The notes under the pieces are model-generated. The model ran no database searches and had not been told where the DNA came from. It was given only the letters and a program-made list of their open reading frames with translations. Source: PFJX01 sp040751755 (lineage in GTDB: Bacteria > Pseudomonadota > Gammaproteobacteria > Burkholderiales > Thiobacillaceae). Taken from it: a DNA stretch of 64,000 nt. The stretch lies in assembly GCA_040751755.1 (NCBI GenBank), contig JBFMHC010000006.1:12283-76282 (forward strand), in the 5' to 3' direction. Below are positions 33,929 through 42,634 of this stretch, piece by piece (position 1 is the first letter of the stretch; each line of letters starts with the position of its first letter). A program made the position numbers and the translations under genes.

Positions 33929-36674
33929 GGTGGCGGGCCTCGCCGGCGCCGTGCAGGTTGCTCACGCAGCGGCCGCACAGGCCGGGGTGGGCAGGGTCGG
34001 CATTCACGTCCTCGCGCACGTGCCAGCAGCGCTCGCACTTTTCATGGCCGAGCGGCTCGACCTCGACGCGCGTCTCACCCCCGGCCTTCTCCACCGTGGC
34101 GGCGGAGGTGATGAGGACGAAGCGCAGGTCGTCGCCCAGGCCGGCGAGCAGGTCGTGGTCCGCGCCGTCGGCGAGGAACTTCACGCTGGCCTGCAGCGAG
34201 GAACCCACCTTGCCTTCGGTGCGCACCTCCTCGATGCGTTTCTGCGCCAGCGCGCGCAGCTCGCGCAGGCGGCCCCAGCGCGCCAGCAGGTCCGCCTCGT
34301 CGCCCTGGCGCGGCGGTTCGTGCCAGACGGCGAGGAACACGCTGTCGGACGCGCACTGCAGGGCCCAGATCTCCTCCGCGGTGAAGGAGAGGATGGGCGC
34401 CATGAGCCGGGTCAGGGTCTGCAGGATGTGCCACAGGGCGCTCTGCGCGGCGCGGCGCGGCAGGGACTTGGCACCGGTGGTGTAGAGGCGGTCCTTGAGG
34501 ATGTCCAGGTAGAAGGCGCCCAGGTCCTCGGAGCAGAAGTGGTGCAGGCGCTGCACGGCGGTATGGAAGCTGTAGACGCGGTAGTCGTTGAGCACCGCCT
34601 CCTGCATCTGCCGCGTCAGCGCCAGGGCGTAGCGGTCGATCTCCAGCCACTCGGCATCGCCCACCAAGTCCTGGTGGGCGTCGAAGTCGGCGGTGTTGGC
34701 GAGCAGGAAGCGCAGGGTGTTGCGGATGCGACGGTAGCTCTCGGTGACGCGCTTGAGGATCTCGTCGGAGATGCTCAATTCGCCGGAGTAATCCGTGCTT
34801 GCCACCCACAGGCGCAGGATGTCCACGCCCAGGGTGTCGGCCACCTTCTGCGGCGCCACCACGTTGCCCTTGGACTTGGACATCTTCATGCCCTTGCCGT
34901 CGACCACGAAGCCGTGCGTGAGCAGGGCCTCGTAGGGCGCGTGGCCGTCGGTGGCGCAGCCGGTGAGCAGGGAGGACTGGAACCAGCCGCGGTGCTGGTC
35001 CGAGCCCTCCAGGTAGAGGTCGGCCGGGTGCTTGAGGCCTTCGCGCTCCTTGAGCAGGCAGGCGTGGGTGACGCCGGAGTCGAACCACACGTCCAGGGTG
35101 TCCTTCACCTTCTCGTACTGCTCCACCTCGTCGCCCAGCAGCTCTTTGGCGTCCAGGCTGAACCAGGCCTCGATGCCGGCCTGCTCGACGCGGCGCGCCA
35201 CCTCCTCGGTGAGCTCCTGGGTGCGCGGGTGCGGCTCGCCGGTGGTCCGGTCGATGAAGAAGGGGATGGGCACGCCCCAGTTGCGCTGGCGCGAGACGCA
35301 CCAGTCCGGGCGGCCCTTCATCATCGCCTCCAGGCGTGCGCGGCCCCAGGCGGGGAAGAACTCGGTGCTGTCGACGGCCTGCATGGCCTTCTCGCGCAGG
35401 CCGTTCTTGTCCATGCCGATGAACCACTGCCGCGTGGCGCGGAAGATGATCGGGGTCTTGTGGCGCCAGCAGTGCGGGTAGCTGTGCTGGATCTTTTCCT
35501 CGGCCAGCAGGTGGCCGCGCTGCTTCAGCTCCTCCAGCACGGTCTTGTTGCCCGCCCAGATGCTCTGGCCGCCCACCAGCGGCGTGTCGGCGTAGAACTT
35601 GCCGTCGTTGCCCACCGGGTTGGCGACCTCCAGGCCGTACTTCAGGCCGGCGACGTAGTCGTCATGGCCGTGGCCGGGGGCGATGTGCACCAGGCCCACG
35701 CCCGCGTCCGTGCTGACGAAGTCGGCGAGGATCACCGGCACCTGGTGGTCGTAGAAGGGGTGCTGCAGCCTCAGCCCCTCCAGCGCGGCGCCCTTGACCT
35801 GGGCGACGGTCTCCACGGCCTCGAAGCCGTAGCGCTTGATCGCCGCCTCGGCGAGGTCGCGCGCGAGGATCAGCAGGCCCTTGGGGGTGCGGATCAGGTC
35901 GTAGGCGAACTCGGGGTGCACCGCCACGGCGCGGTTGGCGGGCAGGGTCCAGGGCGTGGTGGTCCAGATCACCGCGAAGGCGGGGATGTCCAGGTTGGGG
36001 ATGCCCAGGCGCTTGGCCAGGTCGGCCACGTCCGCCACCGGGAAGGCGACGTCGATCGCCGGCGAGGTCTTGTCCTCGTACTCCACCTCCGCCTCGGCGA
36101 GGGCGGAGCCGCAGTCCACGCACCAGTGCACCGGCTTGGCGCCCAGGTAGAGGTGGCCGTTGGCCTGGATCTTCGCCAGCTCACGGATGATGTCCGCCTC
36201 GAAGCGGTAGTCCATGGTCAGGTAGGGGTGGTCCCAGTCGCCCAGCACGCCGAGGCGGATGAAGTCGGCCTTCTGGCGTTCCACCTGGCTGGCGGCGTAT
36301 TCGCGGCACAGCTCGCGGAAGCGCGCGGCGGGGATCTCCTTGCCGTGGGTCTTCTCCACCACCAGTTCGATCGGCAGGCCATGGCAGTCCCAGCCCGGCA
36401 CGTAGGGCGCGTCGAAGCCGTCCAGGGTCTTGGACTTGACGATGATGTCCTTGAGGATCTTGTTCACCGCGTGGCCGATGTGGATGTCGCCGTTCGCGTA
36501 GGGCGGGCCGTCGTGCAGGATGAACAGGGGGCGGCCTTTCCCGTTGGCGCGCAGCTTTTCGTAGAGCTTCTTTTCCTGCCATTGCTTGATCCAGCCCGGC
36601 TCCCGCTTGGCGAGGTCGCCGCGCATGGGGAAGGGGGTGTCGGGGAGGTTCAGGGTGTCTTTGTAGTCGGGCAT
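33921..36674 (-). CDS. ileS: isoleucyl-tRNA synthetase
   Basis: The product has 917 residues. The HIGH motif is GDIHIGHAVNK near residues 58-68. The editing domain CP1 spans about 200-390, and KMSKS is in GMKMSKSKGNVV near residue 600. The C-terminal zinc ribbon has CERCWHVRED and CGRCVSNL. It charges tRNA-Ile. It is the first gene of the ileS-lspA-fkpB-ispH run. Upstream, 600 bp of repeats separate it from ribF, with which it normally clusters. Confidence 0.97.
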   Translation of the reverse strand: MPDYKDTLNLPDTPFPMRGDLAKREPGWIKQWQEKKLYEKLRANGKGRPLFILHDGPPYANGDIHIGHAVNKILKDIIVKSKTLDGFDAPYVPGWDCHGLPIELVVEKTHGKEIPAARFRELCREYAASQVERQKADFIRLGVLGDWDHPYLTMDYRFEADIIRELAKIQANGHLYLGAKPVHWCVDCGSALAEAEVEYEDKTSPAIDVAFPVADVADLAKRLGIPNLDIPAFAVIWTTTPWTLPANRAVAVHPEFAYDLIRTPKGLLILARDLAEAAIKRYGFEAVETVAQVKGAALEGLRLQHPFYDHQVPVILADFVSTDAGVGLVHIAPGHGHDDYVAGLKYGLEVANPVGNDGKFYADTPLVGGQSIWAGNKTVLEELKQRGHLLAEEKIQHSYPHCWRHKTPIIFRATRQWFIGMDKNGLREKAMQAVDSTEFFPAWGRARLEAMMKGRPDWCVSRQRNWGVPIPFFIDRTTGEPHPRTQELTEEVARRVEQAGIEAWFSLDAKELLGDEVEQYEKVKDTLDVWFDSGVTHACLLKEREGLKHPADLYLEGSDQHRGWFQSSLLTGCATDGHAPYEALLTHGFVVDGKGMKMSKSKGNVVAPQKVADTLGVDILRLWVASTDYSGELSISDEILKRVTESYRRIRNTLRFLLANTADFDAHQDLVGDAEWLEIDRYALALTRQMQEAVLNDYRVYSFHTAVQRLHHFCSEDLGAFYLDILKDRLYTTGAKSLPRRAAQSALWHILQTLTRLMAPILSFTAEEIWALQCASDSVFLAVWHEPPRQGDEADLLARWGRLRELRALAQKRIEEVRTEGKVGSSLQASVKFLADGADHDLLAGLGDDLRFVLITSAATVEKAGGETRVEVEPLGHEKCERCWHVREDVNADPAHPGLCGRCVSNLHGAGEARHHA

Positions 36675-36729
36675 GTTCTTGCTTAGCTTCTTGGCCAGGA
36701 TTGCGGGTGGTGCTCAGGATAGGGGGTTT

Positions 36730-36922
36730 GGCCGGGGGTGGCCCGGCAGCCAGTTACTTTCTTTGCTCGTGCAAAGAAAGTAACCAAAGAAAACACGCCC
36801 CGCACCCGGCGAAACCCCGAGGATTTCGGCCTTGTCCGGGCGGCGAAAGAACTCGCTTCGCTCAGACACCTTTCGCCGACTTCCCCCGGCCAAGCCCGAA
36901 ATCCTCGGCGCCGGCTGAGGGG
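36730..36922 (+). repeat. 190-200-bp repeat, copy 3
   Basis: It starts with TTACTTTCTTTG...CAAAGAAAGTAA (a bidirectional hairpin), followed by the conserved CGGCGAAACCCCGAGG and GGCGGCGAAAGAACTCGCTT blocks and ends at a GGCGCCGGCTGAGGG block. It faces copy 4 across about 110 bp of non-coding DNA. The whole 36675-37275 gap has no gene that I can support. Confidence 0.85.
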
Positions 36923-37029
36923 GATGAAAAGCGTCACGTAAGCGAAGCGGCACGGCATGCTGGTGCCGTTCGCCGGAAGGGAGAACTCCTCCCCCTTGAG
37001 GTTGGCGGGGCGCGCTGGTTTTCGGACCC

Positions 37030-37233
37030 CCTCTGCCGGCGCCGGGAATCTCAGGTCTGGCTGGGGTAGCCGAAGGCCAGCGAAAGCTGTTTGAGCGAAG
37101 CGAGTTCTTTCGCTGCCCAGACAGGCCTGAGATTCCCGGGGTTTCGCCGGAAGCGGGGGCGGCCTTCTTTTGGTTACTTTTCTTGGCCGTACAAGAAAAG
37201 TAACTAGCCGCCGGGCTACCCCCGGCCAAATGG
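37030..37233 (-). repeat. 190-200-bp repeat, copy 4 (inverted to copy 3)
   Basis: The same blocks occur on the other strand: GCCGGCGCCGGGAATC, GCGAAGCGAGTTCTTTCG, GGGGTTTCGCCGGAAGC and the TTACTTTTCTTG / CAAGAAAAGTAA hairpin. Unlike the pair at 31 kb, this pair encloses no gene. Confidence 0.85.
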
Positions 37234-37275
37234 CCTTGCCTTACGTGGCGGCGGCCGTCAAAGGTGCAGAAGGCC

Positions 37276-38208
37276 TCACGCATTCAACAACTCCCGAGCC
37301 TGCTTCGCATCCAGATCGATTTGCGCGATCAGCGCCTCCAGGCTGGGGAACTTCGCCTCGTCGCGCAGCTTGTGCAGGAACTCCACGCGCAGGTGCTGGC
37401 GGTAGATGCTGCGGTCGAAGTTGAACAGGTGCACTTCCAGGGTGGGCCTGCCGTTGGCGTGCACCGTCGGGCGCGTGCCCAGGCTGGCCACGCCCGGCCA
37501 GTCGGGCTGGCCCAGGCCCTGCACGTGCACGGCGAAGATGCCCTTCACCGGCGGCTTGTTGTGCTTCAACTGGATGTTGGCGGTGGGGTAGCCGATCTGG
37601 CGGCCCAGGCGGTCGCCGCCCACCACGCGGCCGGAGATGGAGTAGGGGCGGCCGAGCAGCTGCGCGGCGGTGGCCATGTCACCCGCCGCCAGGGCGTCGC
37701 GCACGGCGGTGCTGGAGGCGCGCTGGCCGGCGGCCTCGACGGTGTGCAGGGCCTCGGCCTCGAAGCCGTATTGCCTGCCCATCTCCTGCAGCATGGCGAA
37801 GTCGCCCGCGCGCCGGGCGCCGAAGCGGAAGTCGTCGCCCACCAGCACGTAGCGCGCCCGCAGGCCCTCGACCAGGATGCGCTTGACGAAGTCCTCGGCC
37901 GAGAGGGCGGCGAAGGCCTTGGTGAAGCGGCACACGTGCACGTGCGCGACGCCCAGGCCGCGCATGATCTCCAGCTTCTCGCGCAGCGAGGTGAGGCGGG
38001 TGGGGGCGTCCTGGGGGGTGAAGATCTCACGCGGATGCGGCTCGAAGGTCAGCACCGTCGGCGCGCCGCCGACCGACGCGGCGCGCGCGCTGAGGCGGGC
38101 CAGCATGGCCTGGTGGCCGAGATGGATGCCGTCGAAGTTACCGATGGTGACGGCGTTGGGACGGGTGGGCGGCTTGGGAACCCCAGGCCAACCGTGGGTC
38201 ATCAACAT
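37276..38208 (-). CDS. ribF: bifunctional riboflavin kinase/FAD synthetase
   Basis: The product has 310 residues. The nucleotidyltransferase half carries TIGNFDGIHLGHQAML near residues 21-36 and TVLTFEPHPREIF. The kinase half has VVGGDRLGRQIGYPTANI near residues 190-207 and VHANGRPTLEVHLFNFD. It makes FMN and FAD from riboflavin. An internal in-frame ATG two codons downstream (38202) is an alternative start. The upstream neighbour murJ is co-oriented. Confidence 0.95.
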   Translation of the reverse strand: MLMTHGWPGVPKPPTRPNAVTIGNFDGIHLGHQAMLARLSARAASVGGAPTVLTFEPHPREIFTPQDAPTRLTSLREKLEIMRGLGVAHVHVCRFTKAFAALSAEDFVKRILVEGLRARYVLVGDDFRFGARRAGDFAMLQEMGRQYGFEAEALHTVEAAGQRASSTAVRDALAAGDMATAAQLLGRPYSISGRVVGGDRLGRQIGYPTANIQLKHNKPPVKGIFAVHVQGLGQPDWPGVASLGTRPTVHANGRPTLEVHLFNFDRSIYRQHLRVEFLHKLRDEAKFPSLEALIAQIDLDAKQARELLNA

Positions 38209-38265
38209 GGCGCGGGATATGTGATTGAAAAAACGGTGATTTTAGCGATCCGGCCGGGGCAGCGT

Positions 38266-39804
38266 CTATGCGGCGCCGCGGCGGCGGAAGTCGGCGACGC
38301 GGAAGCCCAGCGCCCACAGCATGGCGAAGTACACCGCCATGCCGCCCAGCACCAGCAGGCCGAGGTGGCCGATGCGCATGGCGAAGCCGTAGCCCAGCCA
38401 CTGCGCCGACTCGCCCATGCCGAACCAGAGCCCCGCGCCCATCGCCGCCAGCGCCAGGGCGAGCTTGATCAGGAAGGCGGACCAGCCCGGCTGCGGCAGG
38501 AAGATCGCCTGCTTGCGCAACTGGTAATAGAGGATGGCGGCATTGATGCAGGCGCCCAGGCCGATTGCCAGGGCCAGGCCGGCGTGTTTCAGTGGCCAGA
38601 TGAAGGCCAGGTTCATGGCCTGCGTGGCGAGCAGGGTGAAGAGGGCGATCTTCACCGGTGTCCTGATGTTCTGGCGCGCGTAGAAGCCGGGCGCGAGCAC
38701 CTTCACCAGGATGATGCCGACCAGGCCGACGCTGTAGGCCACCAGGGCCTGGCGCGTCATCTCCAGGTCGTGCGCGCCGAACTCGCCGTACTGGAACAGG
38801 GTGGCGATCAGCGGCGTGGCCAGCACGCCCAGGCCGACGGCGGCGGGGGCGGCGAGCAGCAAGGTCATGCGCAGGCCCCAGTCGAGCAGCTTCGAGTATT
38901 CGGCGGTGTCGTTGTCGGCGTGGTGCTTGGCCAGCGACGGCAGGAGGATGGTGCCCAGCGCCACCCCCAGCATGCCGCTGGGAAACTCCATCAGGCGGTC
39001 CGCGTAGTACAGCCACGAGACGCTGCCGGTGGCGAGGAAGGAGGCGAACAGGGTGTTGATCAGGAGGCTGATCTGCGCCACCGACACCCCCAGGGCGGCG
39101 GGGCCCATGAGCTTGAGGATGCGCCGCACCCCGGGGTCGTTGGGCGCCCAGTCCCAGCGCGGCAGCAGGTTCATGCGCTTGAGGGCGGGGATCTGGATGG
39201 CGAGCTGCAGGATGCCGCCGAGGAAGGCGCCCCAGGCCAGCGCCAGCACCGGCGGGTCGAACCAGGGTGCGGCCACCGCCGCCGCCAGGATCATCGCCAC
39301 GTTCAGGAGCACCGGCGTGAAGGCGGGCAGCATGAAGCGGCTGAAGGTGTTGAGCACGCCCGCCGCCAGGGAAACCAGGGAGATGAAGACGATGTAGGGA
39401 AAGACGATGCGGGTCAGATCGACGGTGAGCTGGAACTTGTCCGGCGTGGCCGTGAAGCCGGGCGCGGAGACCAGGACGATGAGCGGCGCGGCGAGGACGC
39501 CGAGGGCGGTGACGGCGAGCAGCGCCACCGTCAGCACCGTGGCGACGCGGCCGATCAGCACGCGCGTCTCGTCCTCGCCGCGGCGGTTCTTGTATTCCGC
39601 CAGCACCGGCACGAAGGCCTGCGAGAAGGCGCCTTCCGCGAACAGGCGGCGCAGCAGGTTGGGCAGCTTGAAGGCGACGAAGAAGGCGTCGGTGGCGGCG
39701 CCGGCGCCGAAGGCGCGGGCGATGATGGCGTCGCGCGCGAAGCCCAGGATGCGCGACAGCAGGGTCATGGAGCTGATGGAGGCGAGTGCGCGCAGGAGGT
39801 TCAT
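38266..39804 (-). CDS. murJ: lipid II flippase MurJ
   Basis: The product has 512 residues with about 13-14 hydrophobic helices. The MviN N-terminus is present (LLRALASISSMTLLSRILGFARD), as is the conserved AEGAFSQAFVPVLAEYK with its charged residues. It moves lipid II across the inner membrane for peptidoglycan synthesis. It ends 57 bp before ribF and is divergent from rpsT, as in many betaproteobacteria. Confidence 0.95.
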   Translation of the reverse strand: MNLLRALASISSMTLLSRILGFARDAIIARAFGAGAATDAFFVAFKLPNLLRRLFAEGAFSQAFVPVLAEYKNRRGEDETRVLIGRVATVLTVALLAVTALGVLAAPLIVLVSAPGFTATPDKFQLTVDLTRIVFPYIVFISLVSLAAGVLNTFSRFMLPAFTPVLLNVAMILAAAVAAPWFDPPVLALAWGAFLGGILQLAIQIPALKRMNLLPRWDWAPNDPGVRRILKLMGPAALGVSVAQISLLINTLFASFLATGSVSWLYYADRLMEFPSGMLGVALGTILLPSLAKHHADNDTAEYSKLLDWGLRMTLLLAAPAAVGLGVLATPLIATLFQYGEFGAHDLEMTRQALVAYSVGLVGIILVKVLAPGFYARQNIRTPVKIALFTLLATQAMNLAFIWPLKHAGLALAIGLGACINAAILYYQLRKQAIFLPQPGWSAFLIKLALALAAMGAGLWFGMGESAQWLGYGFAMRIGHLGLLVLGGMAVYFAMLWALGFRVADFRRRGAA

Positions 39805-39888
39805 GGGGCTGGGGACGCGGGAAGTTGCGGCATGATAGCGAATGGCCGGGGCGCCTGGCCGCGCGGCGGGGAAGATCGACGCTGCGGC

Positions 39889-39917
39889 TTGCCTAGTCCA
39901 CGCCGGGACTGTATAGT
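39889..39917 (+). promoter_or_regulatory. promoter of rpsT
   Basis: TTGCCT (39889-39894) and TATAGT (39912-39917) have 17-bp spacing. Transcription should start near 39924, leaving a leader of about 37 nt with an AAGGAG ribosome site. Confidence 0.6.
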
Positions 39918-39960
39918 GCCCGCCTTTCGGTCAAACCGCCCAGATTTCAAGGAGTTTCAT

Positions 39961-40224
39961 ATGGCTAACAGCGCCCAGGCTAAGAAGCGTGCCCGTCAGG
40001 CAGCCGGTCAGCGTCTGCACAACATGGCCCAGCGTTCTGCTTACCGCACCGCGGTGAAGAAGGTGCGCAACGCCATCCTGGCCGGCGACAAGGCCGCCGC
40101 CCAGTCCGCCCTGAACGACAACATGTGCGTCATCGACAGCCTCGCGGACAAGCGCATCGTCCACAAGAACAAGGCCGCCCGCCAGAAGAGCCGCCTCTCC
40201 GCCCAGATCAAGGCGATGGCCTGA
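39961..40224 (+). CDS. rpsT: 30S ribosomal protein S20
   Basis: The product has 87 residues and is Lys/Arg/Ala-rich: MANSAQAKKRARQAAGQRLH, a central RTAVKKVRNAI and the C-terminal HKNKAARQKSRLSAQIKAM. It binds 16S rRNA helices at the bottom of the 30S body. It is monocistronic, with its own promoter and terminator. Confidence 0.97.
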   Translation: MANSAQAKKRARQAAGQRLHNMAQRSAYRTAVKKVRNAILAGDKAAAQSALNDNMCVIDSLADKRIVHKNKAARQKSRLSAQIKAMA

Positions 40225-40275
40225 TCCCGCATGCGGCCTTCGTGCCGCATGGTCAGGCAAGGCGCGGATCAAACA

Positions 40276-40312
40276 GCAAACTGCCCGGCACGTGCCGGGC
40301 AGTTTGCTTTTT
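40276..40312 (+). terminator. terminator of rpsT
   Basis: A near-perfect hairpin, GCAAACTGCCCGGCAC paired with GTGCCGGGCAGTTTGC, is followed by TTTTT. It probably works for the convergent DUF3579 gene too. Confidence 0.92.
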
Positions 40313-40322
40313 CAAGGCCACT

Positions 40323-40625
40323 TCAGCCGCGCGGCGTTTTGCGACCGTCGACCACCTGCAGGTCGTTGTCGCGCGCGAAGTCGAGCAGGAATTCGTAGAT
40401 GCGGTGATCCATCGCCGAGAGCGAGCCGTTGATCACCACGCAGCGCACCCCGGATCGCGTCACCGGCTGCACGCAGGGGCAGTAGTTGAGGCGGTTGTCG
40501 TGGCCGACCTGGGAGACCAGGCCGGCGAGGCGCTCGGCCCAGTCGCTGGGCCGGAAGGTGCGGCCGTCGCTGGTCTGGCCGCGAATGACCACTTCTGTCA
40601 CGTCAGTGGCGGGGGTGTCGTTCAT
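40323..40625 (-). CDS. DUF3579 protein
   Basis: The product has 100 residues. The conserved segments are GRTFRPSDWAERLAGLVSQ, a Cys pair in NYCPCVQPV, and RCVVINGSL with DLQVVDGR at the end. The family is a short cytoplasmic betaproteobacterial protein of unknown function. The Cys-x-Cys could bind a metal, which is speculation. It is divergent from ppa and convergent with rpsT. Confidence 0.75.
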   Translation of the reverse strand: MNDTPATDVTEVVIRGQTSDGRTFRPSDWAERLAGLVSQVGHDNRLNYCPCVQPVTRSGVRCVVINGSLSAMDHRIYEFLLDFARDNDLQVVDGRKTPRG

Positions 40626-40698
40626 CGTGGGTTTCCTGGGCGGGCATTGAATCGGGCGCCACTATAATCGGCAAGCAGAGCAAAAACTGGAGAACTGA

Positions 40699-41247
40699 AT
40701 GAACCTCGACCGCGTTTCTTCCGGCCGCGACATCCCCAACGACTTCAACGTCATCATCGAGATCCCCGCGCACGGCGAACCGATCAAGTACGAGGTGGAC
40801 AAGGAGACGGGCGCCATGTTCGTCGACCGCTTCATGTCCACCGCCATGCACTACCCCTGCAACTACGGCTACGTGCCGCACACCCTGTCGGACGACGGCG
40901 ACCCCGTCGACGTGCTGGTGATCACCCCCATCCCCCTGATCACCGGCGTGGTGGTGCGCTGCCGTCCCGTGGGCATGCTGAAGATGCAGGACGAGGCGGG
41001 CATCGATGCCAAGGTCCTGGCCGTGCCCGTGGACAAGCTGTGCGGCCTCTACCGCGGCATCGAGTCGCCGGCCGACCTGCCGACGATGGTGTTGAACCAG
41101 ATCTCCCACTTCTTCGAGCATTACAAGGACCTCGAGGCCGGCAAGTGGGTCAAGGTGCAGGGCTGGGTCGGCGCCGAAGAGGCGAAGGCCGAGATCATGG
41201 CCGGCGTGGAGCGCTACCAGGCCGCCCCGGAAAAGCCCAACTTCTAG
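40699..41247 (+). CDS. ppa: inorganic pyrophosphatase, family I
   Basis: The product has 182 residues. The conserved family I signature with three Asp is DDGDPVDVLV near residues 71-80. MHYPCNYGYVPHTL and the later DEAGIDAKVLAVP are present. It hydrolyses pyrophosphate with Mg2+ and pulls biosynthetic reactions forward. A TATAAT box at 40663-40668 precedes it, without a good -35. Confidence 0.95.
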   Translation: MNLDRVSSGRDIPNDFNVIIEIPAHGEPIKYEVDKETGAMFVDRFMSTAMHYPCNYGYVPHTLSDDGDPVDVLVITPIPLITGVVVRCRPVGMLKMQDEAGIDAKVLAVPVDKLCGLYRGIESPADLPTMVLNQISHFFEHYKDLEAGKWVKVQGWVGAEEAKAEIMAGVERYQAAPEKPNF

Positions 41248-41254
41248 GCCCGGC

Positions 41255-41812
41255 ATGCTGGTCTGCATCCTCTCCGACAGCCACGACAACCGGCGCCTGC
41301 TGGAGCACGCCGTCGAGGACGCCAAGGCGCGCGGCGCCGAGGCCATCCTGCACTGTGGCGACGTGGTCGCGCCCACCACCCTGCGCGTGCTGAAGAAGTT
41401 CGACCTGCCGGTGCACGTCATCCACGGCAACAACACCGGCGACCTCTACGCCATGAACCAGCTCGCGCACGAGCCGGACAGCGTGGTGCGCTACCACGGC
41501 CAGGACGCCGTGGTGCACCTGGCCGGGCGCACCCTGTTCCTCGTGCACTACCCGCACTACGCGGCCGGCATGGCCCTCACCGGCGACTACGACATCGTCT
41601 GCTGCGGCCACGACCACAAGGTGAGCGTGCAGACGGTCGCCAACACCAAGGGCGGCACCACCTGGCTGGTGAATCCCGGCACCGTCGGCGGCGTCGGCCG
41701 CCCGCCCAGCTACGTCCTGGCCGACCTCGCCAATCTCACCTTCTCGGTGTTCGACGTGCCGACCGCGCCCGGCGAGGCCTGCAACACGCCGCCGGTGTCG
41801 GTGCACGCCTGA
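41255..41812 (+). CDS. YfcE/MJ0936-type metallophosphodiesterase
   Basis: The product has 185 residues. Calcineurin-like metal motifs are visible: LSDSHDN near residues 5-11, LHCGDVVAP, HGNNTGD, CCGHDHK and the final VNPGTVGGVGRPPSY. It is a cytoplasmic phosphodiesterase acting on small phosphodiester substrates; the physiological substrate is unknown. It begins 8 bp after ppa, so it is probably co-transcribed. Confidence 0.9.
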   Translation: MLVCILSDSHDNRRLLEHAVEDAKARGAEAILHCGDVVAPTTLRVLKKFDLPVHVIHGNNTGDLYAMNQLAHEPDSVVRYHGQDAVVHLAGRTLFLVHYPHYAAGMALTGDYDIVCCGHDHKVSVQTVANTKGGTTWLVNPGTVGGVGRPPSYVLADLANLTFSVFDVPTAPGEACNTPPVSVHA

Positions 41813-41824
41813 GCGGCACGCTGC

Positions 41825-41849
41825 GTCACCCCGGCGAATGCCGGGGGAC
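41825..41849. repeat. GTCACCCCGGCG hairpin repeat
   Basis: CACCCCGGCGAATGCCGGGG forms a hairpin of the widespread GTCATTCCCGC-type repeat class. Related copies lie at 30964-30991, 31964-31990 and 62944-62968. It may act as a bidirectional terminator between the converging genes. Confidence 0.6.
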
Positions 41850-41861
41850 GGCGGGTGTTGC

Positions 41862-42629
41862 CTAAGCAGGCCTGGCCGGCCTGAACACGCCCGTATCGTC
41901 GTAGAACTCCGCGTCCTCGTTGGCCGGCCACCAGCCCGGCACGCCCAGTACCGGCATGGGGAAGAGGTCGGCCGGGCGGGCCACGCCTCCCTCCCCCCAC
42001 AACGCCGCCAGGGCCTCGTCCAGGTCCGCCGCCGCCGCATGCGCGGGTAGCGTCAGGAAGGTGCATTTCGCGGTGATGCCCGGCCAGGGCGCGAGCAGTT
42101 TCTCCAGTACCGCATGTCCCACGACGATGGCCGTGACGTCTCGCCAGTCCGCGCGCCGTTCCACGAAGGCCCGTCGCCAGCGCCGCGCGCGCAGGTCGTC
42201 GGCCAGACTCGCGTCCGGGCCGGCCAGCACCAGGCCGCTCTCGTCGAACAGGGTGGCGGCGTCCGAGAGAGGGCCGCGCGTGACGGCGCCGGGGAGGATG
42301 GCGTGGCACTGCACGGCGTTGAGGGTGCGTTTGGTGCGCGGCAGGGCCAGCCAGGTGAGGGCGTTGAGCAGGTCGTGCCAGTTCTCGGTGCGCGTCGGCA
42401 CGATGCCATCGGCGAGGATGCCGGCCTCGTAGTCGCGCTGGCCGCAGCGCACGGTCTGCGCCGCGAAGCGGATGGGCAGGCCGTTGGCGTTGCGCAGCCC
42501 CTGTGCGGTCGCGAGGGCGTCGAGTTCGGCGAGGGCCGGCCAGTCCTCGCCTTGCAGGTGCGCGCTCCAGGGGCGCAGGTGGGCGAAGGGCGGCGTGCCC
42601 GCGAAGTCGGCGCGCCAGGTGTCGGGCAT
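41862..42629 (-). CDS. DUF3025 protein
   Basis: The product has 255 residues from the ATG at 42629. The conserved WHDLLNALTWLALPRTK and NLQH-like NAVQCHAILPG motifs mark the DUF3025 family, together with an EDAEFYDDTGVFRP C-terminus. The product is soluble and of unknown function. The gene lies just downstream of a CnoX-like gene in the same direction (5 bp gap), so a shared transcript is likely. Confidence 0.8.
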   Translation of the reverse strand: MPDTWRADFAGTPPFAHLRPWSAHLQGEDWPALAELDALATAQGLRNANGLPIRFAAQTVRCGQRDYEAGILADGIVPTRTENWHDLLNALTWLALPRTKRTLNAVQCHAILPGAVTRGPLSDAATLFDESGLVLAGPDASLADDLRARRWRRAFVERRADWRDVTAIVVGHAVLEKLLAPWPGITAKCTFLTLPAHAAAADLDEALAALWGEGGVARPADLFPMPVLGVPGWWPANEDAEFYDDTGVFRPARPA

Positions 42630-42634
42630 GCGGC

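Noticed and set aside
33816..36686. 956-residue open frame opposite ileS
   Set aside because: It is antisense to a well-supported ileS, with no ribosome site or domain.
36683..37283. Several frames of 90-190 residues in the ribF-ileS gap
   Set aside because: They arise from the repeated blocks and are open on both strands by composition.
37264..39950. Long forward frame opposite ribF and murJ that runs into rpsT
   Set aside because: It is antisense to ribF and murJ. Only the last 87 codons, which are rpsT, are real.
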